Positions 11,050 through 28,600 of a DNA stretch of 64,000 bases are shown piece by piece. Both the position numbers and the translations under genes were made by a program. How positions within the stretch are numbered: position 1 is the stretch's first letter; every line of letters begins with the position of its first letter. The stretch spans positions 407,501 to 471,500 of the forward strand of contig JACVTC010000005.1 of assembly GCA_016946835.1 (NCBI GenBank), given 5' to 3'. The notes beneath the pieces were generated by a model, which was not told the origin of the DNA, made no database searches, and saw only the letters and a program-made list of their open reading frames with translations. The DNA comes from Neocallimastix lanati (nom. inval.) (Eukaryota > Neocallimastigomycota > Neocallimastigomycetes > Neocallimastigales > Neocallimastigaceae).

Positions 11050-11275
11050 AAAAAAATTTTTTTATTTTATTTTATTTTATTTTATTTTATTCAATATGTA
11101 CTTTATATTTATATTCTACTATTTATTTTATTTTATTTTATTAGATCTGTACTTTATATTTATATTCTACTATTTATTTATTTTTATTTTATTTTATTTT
11201 ATTTTATTTTATTCAATCTATACTTTATACTTACATTCTACTATTTATTTTATTTTATTTTATTTTATTCGTTAG
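11050..11275. repeat. TTTTA-rich repeats with a higher-order unit
   Basis: (TTTTA)n blocks alternate three times with a conserved linker of the form TCAATATGTACTTTATATTTATATTCTACTA (written here with small variations between copies), making an irregular unit of roughly 60-80 bp. Confidence 0.8.
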
Positions 11276-11799
11276 TTATATTTTACTTACATCATACTAA
11301 ATAAATATTTAAAATAGTACTTTTTTCCATAGACAAACAAGGACAACACCAATATTTTGAATATAAACCCATTATTTATCGATTTTTATTTAATATTTTA
11401 ATTTACTTTTTTTAGTTTATTTAAAATGATAATAATATATATTAATTAATTACTTTCTTTTATTTTCTTTCTTTTTTTTTTTTTTTTTTTGAAAGTTCAT
11501 GAAAATTTTGGATTATGATTATTATTTTTTAATAAATGTTAACTATTCGGTAAAATGATGAATTTGTAAATTTGTTTTATAATCAACTATTTATTAATAT
11601 ATCTTATTGATCAAGAGAGACAAATAGTTAATTCTACTCAATATTACATTTTTTTTTATATTAATTTTCAATATATTTGTGGCATATATATGGCTTACAA
11701 TATTTATGTTAAGTACAAGATAAAAAGTAATTAGAATATTAATAAATAAATATATATAGAGAGAGTGTGTATGTGTGAGAATCATACAAAAAATTATAG

Positions 11800-11809
11800 A
11801 ATTATTTTT

Positions 11810-11840
<31 letters not shown>

Positions 11841-11953
11841 TTTATTTATTTATTTTTATTTATTTATTTATTTATTTTTATTTATTTATTTATTTATTTT
11901 TATTTATTTATTTATTTTTATTTATTTATTTATTTTTATTTATTTATTTATTT

Positions 11954-11990
<37 letters not shown>

Positions 11991-12023
11991 TTTATTTATT
12001 TATTTTTATTTATTTATTTATTT

Positions 12024-12064
<41 letters not shown>

Positions 12065-12175
12065 TTTATTTATTTATTTTTATTTATTTTTATTTATTTA
12101 TTTATTTATTTTTATTTATTTATTTATTTATTCATGTCTTAATTATTTTTATTTATTTATTTATTTATGTCTTAA
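11800..12175. repeat. Long TTTA/TTTTA microsatellite
   Basis: About 350 bp of TTTA units broken regularly by single TTTTTA steps, so the tract reads as blocks of 2-7 tetramers. Long open frames in two phases (Phe/Ile/Tyr/Leu-only peptides) are by-products of the repeat and not genes. Confidence 0.95.
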
Positions 12176-12714
12176 TTATTTTATTATTAAAAAAAATTTA
12201 AAAATAAAAAAATTTTTTTTTCTTTAGTAATAATGAATAATTATACCCATATTTAGTTATATTAGTTTAATATTTGATTTTAAATTAAATTTTTTAAATT
12301 AAATTTTTACTTTTTAAAATTTTTAAATTTTAAGCATTTTGATGGAATGGAGTAATTTATAATTGAATATTGAAATTAAAAAAAAAAAAAAAAAAAGTTT
12401 TATTTAGTAATAATATAAACTATTCCAATAATTGATAATATAAATTATTCCCATGATTAAATTAAATATTTATATATTCATATCATTATATCATTAATAA
12501 TCTTTTGAATAATAAAAAAAATATTCGTATTATTAATAATCTTTTGGATAATATGAAAGGCTATAAAATATTTATAATTGAATAAAATATATAATTAAAA
12601 ATAATTAATATTAAAAATGTTTCTAATATATTTAACTAATACGAAATTTACTAAATAGATTAATAATTTATAATTATTAAAAATAAATAAAAAAAAATGT
12701 AAATTCATTATTTT

Positions 12715-13143
12715 CAGTCTTTCCAGTTTTTATCCTGAAGGTTTCTGGACTGATCTAGAGACTACATCCTAAATTTATATGAGGAAATTTTTATCTTCCT
12801 TGGGTGTTTTTCCATATAAATAAAGTTGGTGTTCACTCGCTATGGCAAGTATTCTAGTTGCTATATTATGTAATTATTAGTGTAGAGAGCACTTAATCTA
12901 TGAGAGGATTAGTGTAGTTGTTCCACTCTCCCTCTATGATAGTTTAAGTCACTGAAAAGAAGCTCGTCGTATAAAGCGGCTTAAAGGGAATGCCTTTTAT
13001 ATTAGTCTTACTTAGAAAGAGGTCCTCGTCAAAACGGTATAGCAAAAAATCCAATGAAAGTCTGATACGTTTAAAGGAGAGACAAGAGGTCTTATTATCC
13101 GCCAGTCTCTCCCTTAACCTCTCATTAATCCCAGTCTAAAGAA
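12715..13143. ncRNA. Candidate structured RNA (unidentified less-AT-rich island)
   Basis: About 430 bp with far more G/C than the flanks and no open frame of any length on either strand. Several local inverted repeats occur in series. CAGTC-TTT-CCAG pairs with CTGG-ACTG (about 12716-12750). ACT(T)AATC pairs with GATTAGT, enclosed by GAGAG/CTCTC (about 12885-12935). AAG-AA-GC pairs with GC-GG-CTT (about 12958-12985). GGAGAGAC pairs with GTCTCTCC (about 13075-13112). This serial stem-loop pattern fits a folded RNA. On the minus strand a run of T's follows at about 12690-12700, which would suit a polymerase III stop. I could not match RNase P, MRP, SRP, U3 or a spliceosomal RNA. Alternatives are a relic of a transposon or a transferred fragment. 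Confidence 0.4.
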
Positions 13144-14296
13144 AAATACATTATTTCCAATACGTATATATTTGTTTTGTAAAATTATTAAAATTTATAT
13201 TTATATTAGAATAATTTTCAATATTATTATTATTATTATTTTTTTGTTATATAGATCTTAATTTAATAAGATATATTGTTCTAAGTAATATATAAGTAGA
13301 AAGAGCATTGTATAATGTAATATTTCAAAAATACTGTATAATTATGTCCTTCTATTTAAGTATTTGTTAAGAAATTTTATTAATATTTTTTTTCATCACT
13401 AATATAATAATTATAATATATATAATAATATATACAATTAGAAAAAATAATTAATAATAATAATAACTATTAATAATTTTTATTTAAATGATATTGTTAC
13501 TAATATTATTATTAACTATTGTAATTTTATAATTTTTTATTCCATATCTTATATAAAAAGTAATATATATTAAATTCAAAAATTTAAATTCCAAAAAGAT
13601 TGATGTATAATGCTTCCATAAAAATACTTTTAAATAAATATATATATGTGTGTATTGTATGTATAATTTTTTTTACAATTTTATTATCACATCTTATTAT
13701 TTTATTAAATGATTAGATTTATAAAAATTTTTTTTCATTAAATGATTTTTTCAATTGTTGTTTTAATAATTTTATTGTCACACCCTAATTTTTTATATAA
13801 ATCTTATATAATTACATAATAATTATTTGATCTGATTAGGTTAAAATTTATTTTAATATTTTAACACCATGCATAAAAAAAATTTTTTTTTTCTTTTTTA
13901 TTATAAAAATAATTATATTAACAAATATCTTAGTTTAATATTAAAAGTAAAACAATTATTCTTTTTAATATATTCCTTTATTTTATAATTTTTAATTATT
14001 TTTTTTCTCTGTTTTAATGAAATAATACAAAATTATATGCATTTAGAATAATATTATAAAAAAATTTTTATTAATTAAATTCATAATATATATATATTTA
14101 AATTAAAAGGTTTCTTCCATTAAATGATTTCATAGTTTTATTATTATTATTATATATTTAAAAAATATAATAATAATAATATTTATATTAAGTATTTAAA
14201 ACTAATAATAATAATAATTATTTTATTCAAAATCCTTCTGTTTTATTTATAAAAATAAAAAAAAATACATATATTATTATTTTGTTATTGATTATC

Positions 14297-14332
<36 letters not shown>

Positions 14333-15139
14333 CGGAAATTTATTTAAATAATTTAATATAATATTTATTGTATTCTTTCTTTTTTTTTATTTACTTTTTA
14401 TTTTTTTTTTTTTTTATGTTTCGGGATTTTATTATTTATATTATATTATATATTATTTTGTTTTCGGGTTTTTATTATATATATATTTTATATTTTATTT
14501 TATTTTATATTTTTTTTTTCGGGCTTTTATTTAAATTAGTTAATTATGCTAATAACATAAATTAGAGGTATTAGGATTTAAAAAAGATTAAAGTGCATAA
14601 ATTTATTATTAAATACACGTGTTATTATGTATTTATATATGAAATTTCATAAATTTATAGATGACAGAACTTTGATTTTAATTGAAATACAGATTATTTA
14701 ATCAAAATTAAAATGATTATATATACTTAAATAAGTAAAAAAAAAAAAGATTTTTGGATTATATAATAAATAAAATTTATTTATAATTTTTTAAATTATA
14801 AGATTATATTTAATTATATGGTATAATATATAATTTAATAAAATTGTTTTATTTTATTTTATTTTTTTTTTTAAAAAAAAAAACAAACAAAAACTAAATA
14901 AAATAATATTTTATTACTTGAATAATAATTATTATTAAGTAACGAAAAAAAAAAAAAAAAACTATAAGCATATATCATTTATATCATTTATTGAATATAC
15001 AAAAAGTTTTTTATTATAATAATAAAAAATTTTATTCTTTGAAAAATAAAATATATATATATATACATAAATATATATATATTTTTTTTAAAAAATATAA
15101 ACTTTTTATATAAATGTCTTTGTTCAAATTTTGAATTTC

Positions 15140-15174
<35 letters not shown>

Positions 15175-15460
15175 AAAGAAATAATAATAATAATAATAAT
15201 AATAAAAGAAACAAGAAAAGAAAAAAAATATATATATATATTTGATAAAATAATAAAATAAAGAAAAAAAAAATTGGATTATTTTTTGGAAGTTAAATAG
15301 ATATTCAATAATAAAAACAAACTTTTATAAAATAATTAAGAGACTATTGAAGAAATTGAAATATTGAAATTTGTTTTTTTTTTTTTTTTTTGGTCTTTCC
15401 TTTCCTTGTGATATTGTTTTTTATTTTTTATTTTTGTTACTAAGTAAAAAGTAATTATAC
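13144..15460. other. AT-rich intergenic DNA upstream of CCDC61
   Basis: No gene. Long T runs (14301-14332), an A run (about 15146-15170) and AAT steps. Between 14331 and 14525 the motif TTCGGG or TTCGGA recurs four times within T-rich DNA. A poly-T run at 15374-15390 lies about 70 bp ahead of the CCDC61 start. Confidence 0.7.
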
Positions 15461-20564
<5,104 letters not shown>

Positions 20565-21130
20565 AAACCCTTTTTTTTTTATTATTATTATTTTTTTAAT
20601 ATGGAATAAATAATAACAATTATAAATAACAGTTACAAAATATCAAAAATTAATATATAAGCTATAGAATACAAAAAGATATATAAATAATATACCCAAT
20701 TAAAATTTAAGGAATTATTTATTTTATTATAAAGTTTTTATTTTTATTTTTATTTTTTTTTTTTTAATTTATTATTTTTTTATAGACATTTTAATAATAT
20801 TGTATATATATATATATATTTTTAATTTTAACCAATAGATTTTCTATTTTTTATTTTTTTAATCTTTTTTATTTTTTAATTTTTTTAATCTTTTTATTTT
20901 TATTTTTTTTTTTAAATGGAAAACTTTCTTCTTTATTTTTTTATATATTTATATTAATACGATTTTTAAATATTTGAAAAATTATTTAAGAATTAAATAA
21001 TAATAGAATTATTAAATAAATTTATAGATAGATAATATGTAATATACAAAATACTACTAATAAAAGCAGTAATACTAACGTTAATATTTAATAGATTATA
21101 ATAATAATTTATAAAGAATAATAATGAAAA

Positions 21131-21177
<47 letters not shown>

Positions 21178-22667
21178 TAATGAAAATTTAGTTTTTTATT
21201 AAAAAAAAAAAAATTTGGATAGAGATTAAAGTTTTTTTTTTTTTTTTTAAAAAAAAAAAAATAAACATAAATTTAATATAAATTTAACTCCGATTATATA
21301 AAAATTGTTTTTTCTTTTTTTTTTTTTTATATATTTTATTAAAATTAATTCTTTTTTTTTTCATTTTGATATATTATATTATATTTAATATGTATATATA
21401 TATATATTTTACTATTGCATCTATTTTCTAAGTAGCGTATATAATTTTATTAATATCAACTATTTATATAAATGAAAATTTTAATTAAAAAAAAAATAAA
21501 AAATAAACAATTTTGAATTATTAATAATAGAGAACCAAGTATTACAAATTGTATAAATAAAATCAAATAAAAAATATAAAGAAAAAGATAAAAAAAAATT
21601 AATATATTTCTTTTTTTTTTTTTTTATAATTTAAATATTTTATTACTATTATTATTATTTTATTTATTGAAACATTTTTATACTACTATTTAATTATTAA
21701 TTATTATTATATAAAATTTTTATTTGATTTACATTATATATTAAATAAAATTATTAGCTTTTTTTTTTTTTTTTTTTTTGAAATTAAAATTTTTTTTCAA
21801 AAAAAAAAAAAAAAATAAATAAATAAATAACAAAAAAAAATAATAAAAAAAAAAAAATAAAATAAAAACAAAACAAATAAAAAACAAGAAAAACAATTAA
21901 ATGAAATCTATTAATGATTAATTAAAAATAATTTTTCCTTTTTTTTTTTTACTCTTTTTAATTTTTTTTTTAATTTTTTTTTGTTTAATTTATTATTTTT
22001 TATAGACCTTCTTAATAAAATTTTTATTCTATTAAGAATATTATAATAATAAAGTAAAGAAAGAAAGAAAAGAAAAGAAAAACTATTTTTTATAATAAAG
22101 ATAATAGATTAAATAAAAGATAGGTTTATAATTAATAATTATAAACTGTCTATAATAATCAATTATTTTTATTTTTTTTTTATAATAGTTTTTTTTTTTT
22201 TTTTTATTTCTTCTTTTATTTTTTCTTCTTTTTTTTTTTTTTTAATATAATATTATTCAAGTGTGAATATTATCACATTTTTGTAAATTATACATTTAGA
22301 ATATTTTTTTTTACTATTTTTTTTTATTAAAAAAAAAAAAACTTTACATTGAGATTATATAAATAACATATAAAAATAGAACATATAAAACTTATTTAAT
22401 TACAATTACAGCTTTTCTTCTATTAAAAGAAGAGGAGAAGAAAAAGAAAAAGAAAAAGAAAATAATAATATTATATTTATTAAATTATTTTACTATTCAT
22501 TCTATTACACTTTTTTTTATTCATAAATATTATTTATTATTTTTTTTTTCATTTCATGTTATTTTATTTTTAATTTTATTTATTTTATTTAAAAATTAAA
22601 TTAACTATTATCATTAAGAATATAATATTTTAATAATAATAAAAATATTAATAATAAAAAGATTACA
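20565..22667. other. AT-rich spacer between CCDC61 and dynein
   Basis: About 2.1 kb with no gene on either strand. Many T and A runs; an AAAT/AAT tract at about 21132-21181 and an A/G tract (AAGAAAAGAAAAGA) near 22060-22080. It holds the 3' end of CCDC61 and the promoter of the dynein gene. Confidence 0.75.
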
Positions 22668-24372
22668 ATGGTTAAAAAGGGTCTTAATCAAAATTTTGGA
22701 AATATTGGTTTATCACTAAATGGTAAAAAGAAAAATGTAGAAAATACATCAAGTTATGAAAAAAGAGAAATCGTTCTTGATTCACGTCACAGATATTTAT
22801 TAGAAAAATTTGCTTCAGTATTAGAAGATAAAAATGAGAATCAATTAGAAAATTCATTGATGCAAGTCTCATCTTCACAGGTGGACTTAATGAATTCATT
22901 TTTTTCTGAAAATGGTATAAAAAAATTATTGTTCTTTTGGCAACCAAAGGTAAACAATTTTTTTTTTCTTTTTTTTTTTTGCAATTTTTTGTGTTCGAAA
23001 AGAAATAATAGAAAAAAACAAAAAATTTAAAAAATAGTAACATTAAAACAAAAAATAAAATAACAATAAAATAAAAATTAAACAAAATAATAATGAAAAA
23101 GAAAATAAAATAAATAAAAATAAATAACTCTATTAGAAAAAAAAATTTTTTTATATTATTTTCTTATATTTGTAACATTTATTTTATTTAATTTCCTTAA
23201 TATCATTAAAAAAAAAAAAAAAAAAAAAAAATGAATATTAATTTCATTATTATTTTATTTTTGATTAAAATTTAATAATTTAAATAAATGTATATTTAAA
23301 AAGGAAGAAGAAGATAGTCATATAGAAGGTATAGTGGTTTCAAATGGTTCTGATGTAAAATTTACAGGAGAGGGTATATACTTTATAAAATTAACAAATA
23401 AAGCAATAACAACACAAAATATAAATCAAGAAGTCTATTTTGGAAAATTATCTGCAAGTATTTTACCTTCATTATCTTCTATGGTGAAGCATATTATTAT
23501 GCCAGCATTACAAGCACAAGTAAAATATTATTTCATTATTAATATTAAAAATAAATATATATATAATATTATTATAATTATTATTTAATTTTTAATATTT
23601 ATTGTTCAATATTTTTTAATAAGAAACTAATAATTTTATAATTATTTTATTGAAAAAAAATTTTTTTAAAAAATAAAAAAAAAAAAGGATAACTGGGGAA
23701 ATTTAAATAATCATAAAGAAGAATACGTATCTGAATTTATGGAAGTTTTAGATAATTTTGTTACTGATCTTGATGTAGCAATGATTAGTTTACGTGGAAG
23801 TGTACAATTAAAGAAATGTACAATAGATTTATCAAATATTGAAAAACCCTCAGATTATGCTAATGCTGTTCATAATCCAGAAATGTTAAAAGTATTAGAA
23901 GGTAATTAATTAATATATTAATATATATTTATATGGAAAGATAAATGAATAATTTTTTTATTACTATTTTAATATATATATTTTTATACTTAAGTTTTAA
24001 CATAAATTCTTTATTTATTTATTTTTTTTTCTCTTCTTCTCTTTTTTTTTTTCTATTCTTATATTAATTAATTATTTTTTTTTAAAAATAAAGAACTTGT
24101 ATCAGAATGGTGTAAACAGATTGAACAAGTTTTAGCAGAAAGTGAACAAATGAGAAAAGAAGCAGATGATATTGGTCCAAATGCAGAACTTGCTCATTGG
24201 AAAGCAAGAATGGTTAAATTTAATAGTATTACGGATCAGTTGAAAAGTTCAACTTGTAAAAAAGTTATCGGTATATTAAACGCTTGTAAATCAAGAAATC
24301 TATTAAAAACATGGAAAGAACTAGATAACAGAGTCACTGATGCTGCAAATGAATCAAAAGTAATTATTTTAA

Positions 24373-24410
<38 letters not shown>

Positions 24411-25605
24411 AAATGAAATAAAATAATATAAAAAATAAAAATAATAAAAAAAAAAAGTTGATTATATTATTATATATTAATGATTATTTATTAATGATTA
24501 TTTATAAAATATTAATTTTTTAATAATAATATTTCTTTATTTATAAAATAATAGGATAATGTTAAATATTTATATACCCTTGAAAGATTTTGTGAACCAT
24601 TATATAGAAGTGACCCAGTTGGTATGATTCCATCCATTCCAGGTTTAATTAATGCTATCAAAATGATTTACTGGTATATATATATATTATTTTAATTTTT
24701 AGATTTAGTTTTAATTTTAAATTAATTAATAAGTAATTATTATTATGATAATGTTAAAATTATATTATTATTAATATTTAATGTGGTTTTAATATTAATA
24801 TAAAAAATATAAAATAGCATATCACGTTATTACAATACTTCTGAAAGAATGACATCACTTTTCGTTAAAGTTACAAATCAAATGATTAACAGTTGTAAAG
24901 AATATATATATAAGGTGAACATTAATTTTTAAAATTATATAATAGGTTTATTTAAAGATAAAAAAAATAAAATGAAATTAAATTTTTTATATTCATAATG
25001 TAATATATCTTTAAAAATTGTTAATAGGATGGATCAAAAGTATGGGATCAAGAAAGAACTACTTTAGTAAAGAAATTAAAAGAATGTATTAAATTAGATG
25101 AAGCTTATCAAAAGTATTTCCATGAAACAAAAGTAAGAATTTAATGAATTAATTAGAGAATTTTTATTTTATTTTTTTTTTAAAAAAAAATTAATCTTTT
25201 ATTTTAATTTATTATATTATTATTTTAATAGAAAAAATTACAAGAAACACCAAGTGAAAAACAATTTGATTTCAGTGAAATGTATATTTTTGGAAAATTT
25301 GACGCGTTCTGTAAACGTATTCAAAAAATTATTGATATGTTTAATATTATAGAAAAATATTCATCCCTTGAAAATTTAAGAATAGAAGGAATGGAAAATA
25401 TAATAAAAAGATTTACTAATATTATGGGTCAAATGCAAAGAAAACCATATGATATTTTAGATCATAGAAAAATGGTATATAAATTTATAAATATAAATAA
25501 ATATTAGTATTATTAATATGAATAAAAATATTACATCTTTTTTTTTAAATATATATATATATCAATTTTTCTGTTTAATTATTAATTATTAATATTCATT
25601 ATTCA

Positions 25606-25641
<36 letters not shown>

Positions 25642-28600
25642 AATAGGAATATGATTCTGACTATCAAAGTTTCAGAAAACAAATATCAGATCTTGAAGCT
25701 AATTTACAAAATTTCATTGATTCATCATTTGAACATATTACCTCAACAGAACAATCTCTTGATTTACTTTTGAAATTTAATCAAATTAAAGGAATTCAAT
25801 TAGATCTTGAATCAAAATATCATGTTATATTTGCTCATTATACAAGAAAAGATTTAGAAGGTGTTAGAAAATTATATCAAAAATTCAAGGATAATCCACC
25901 AATTCCAAGAAATACACCACCAGTATCTGGTGCTATTTTATGGGCAAGACAATTATACAGAAGAATTGAGAATCCAATGAAACAATTCAGTAAATATACT
26001 TCAATTCTTGAATTACCAGAATCTAAAAAACATATTCGTAATTATAATAGATTAGCAGGTGCATTAATTGAATTTGAAATTTTATGGTATAGATCTTGGT
26101 ATTCTGTAGTTGATCAAGCAAAAACTGGTTTACAGGCAACCTTACTTGTATCTGATGCTCGTACTAATATCTTCATTAACTTTGATCCTCAAATTACTCA
26201 ATTAATTAAGGAAGCTAAAACAATGAAAAGATTAAATCTTGAAGTACCGGAATCTATTAAAAATATTTGTTTAAAGGAAGTTTATTATAAGAATTTATAT
26301 GTAAAACTTCAAGAAGTTTTAGAAAGAAAGAGTAAAATTATAAAAAAGATTCCAGAGATATTAAGAAAAGCAATGGTTCAGCATTTAGATCAATTAGATA
26401 AAACTTTACATCCTGGTTTAACCGCATTAACTTGGTAAATAAAACAATATTAAAAAAAAAGAAGAAGAAGAAGAAAAAGAAGAAAAACTATTTTTAATTT
26501 AATAATATATATATTATTTATAATAATTTCTAATAAAATTTATTTTCTATTTTTTTTTTTTTTAATATTTTTAAATATATAATTATATTAATAACATATA
26601 TAATTATTACAATTGTTATAATATTATTTTATTCATTATTCGCAATTAATTTTTGTAAATCTCTATTTTATAGGACCTCATTAAATTTAGAATTATATAT
26701 TGAAAATTGTAATAATCAATTAACCAAATTATCTGAATTAGTAGATATGTTGAATGATATTATTGAATTCCGTATAAATAAAAGTTTACAAACTATTTCG
26801 AGGTTAGCTTTATGTCAGGTACCTGAAGAAAATCAACAATGGACAGTAGATATATTTATTAGTAATACAGAAACAAGATGTGCTGCAGTTACCAGTATTA
26901 TTAAGACAAAGAGTGATTTAGTTGAAAGTGCTACAAGAGATTTAATTGGCGAACTTAGTAAAGATATTATTATTGAAAATAATCCTGAATTAGGTTTAGC
27001 CTATGAAAATGTCTATCGTCATTTCTATGAAAAAAATATTGAAGCTTTAATATCATGTACAAAAGGTTCTCTTGATTTATTACGTTCAAGATTAGGAAAT
27101 TATTCTAATAATCAGTACAGTAAAGTTATTACTTCTCAAAATCCATTCTTTAAATCCGAATTAATGCTTAATATACCAAATGTAGTTATTCAACCAAAAT
27201 TGGAAGATATTCAAGCTTCTTTGAATCGTGTTGCTACCATGATCGTAGAAGTCTCAAAGAAAATTAATTATTCATGGAAGCCATGCTATAATCCACAAGA
27301 AGAAAACGTTGTAGGTCATAATATTTCAGAATATATTAATCAAATTCCAAATAATAAAGATATTTTAAAAGTTACAATGGCAATCAGTTCCATTTCTACT
27401 TCTCTTAAAAAAGATATTGAAACTTATAGAGAAAAATTTAATAAATATGATTTCTTATGGAACGATAATAAGGTTGAAACTATTCAAGATTTCTTATCAA
27501 AGAATCCAACAAGCGATGATTTTGAACAGAAAATAAATAAATATGAAAGTATTGAAATAGAAATTTCTGGTATTGAAAATACTACTCAAATTGGTCCTCT
27601 ACTTATTTCTACAGAACCATTGAAAACAGCATTATTAACAGAAACAAAAGATTGGAAACTTCAATATGGTGTTTATTTGAATAAGAAGGTTAAGAAGGAT
27701 ATGGAAGATTTAATGGAATACATTGATAATAAATCAATGAGACTTAGTAGAAAGATTAGTGATATTGATGATCTTCGTATGGCTGTAGCTACCTTAAGTA
27801 CAATTAGAGAAACAGAAGTTGATATTGATATGAAGGTTGCCCCAATTGAAGAATCCTATCTTTTATTAACAAAGCATGGAGTAGAAGTTACTAAGGAAGA
27901 AACCGAAATGGTAGATTCGCTACGTTACAGTTGGAAAAAATTGAAGCAATTGGTTATAGAGGTTCAAACCAACCTTAGTACTATTCAACCAGTATTTAAG
28001 GCTGATTTATTGACAGCTATGCAGAAGTTTTCACAAGATGTAAAGGAATTCAGTGTAGAATATGAAGAAAATGGTCCTATGGTTGGAAATATTCCACCAA
28101 AGACTGCTACTGAAAGATTAAATGTCTTCCAACGTTCATTTGATGAATTAAACAGAAAATGGGAAACTTATTCTGCTGGTGAAGAATTATTCTGTTTACC
28201 AGTTACTCAATTCCCAGTATTGGCAAAAATTAAAAAGGAATTGAAGTTATTACAGAATTTGTATGGTTTATATAATGTCGTTTTGGAGAGAAAGAGTAGT
28301 TATGATGAAATGCTTTGGTCTGAAGTTGATATTGAAAAGATTAGTAATGATATGAACGACTTTCAAACTAAAATTAAGAAGCTTCCAAAAGCAGTAAAAG
28401 AATGGGATTCTTTCTTAGATTTGAAAGCAATTGTTGATAATTTAACTGGTTTAATTCCATTATTAGAAATGATGAATAATAAAGCTATGCAAACAAGACA
28501 CTGGAAGAGTATTCAAAAATTATGTAATATTGAATTTAATATTGATCCAGATATGTTCTATTTAAGAAACTTGTTAGAAGCACCATTACTTAAACACTCT

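Larger units (their letters stand above)
10498..12714. other. AT-rich intergenic DNA with TTTTA and TTTA arrays
   Basis: No gene. It contains the TTTTA-based array at 11050-11275, a T run near 11470-11490, the long TTTA/TTTTA array at 11800-12175, and plain AT-rich DNA to 12714. Confidence 0.75.

Noticed and set aside
11765-12227. Two long overlapping frames of Phe/Ile/Tyr/Leu
   Set aside because: They are pure translation of a TTTA/TTTTA microsatellite in two phases, with no non-repeat sequence.
12715-13143. RNase P or MRP RNA, because of GAAAGTC near 13055
   Set aside because: A seven-base match at the wrong end of the region, with no matching second conserved block.
14368-14565. 65-residue plus-strand frame
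   Set aside because: Translation of T-rich spacer (Phe runs) with no recognisable feature.
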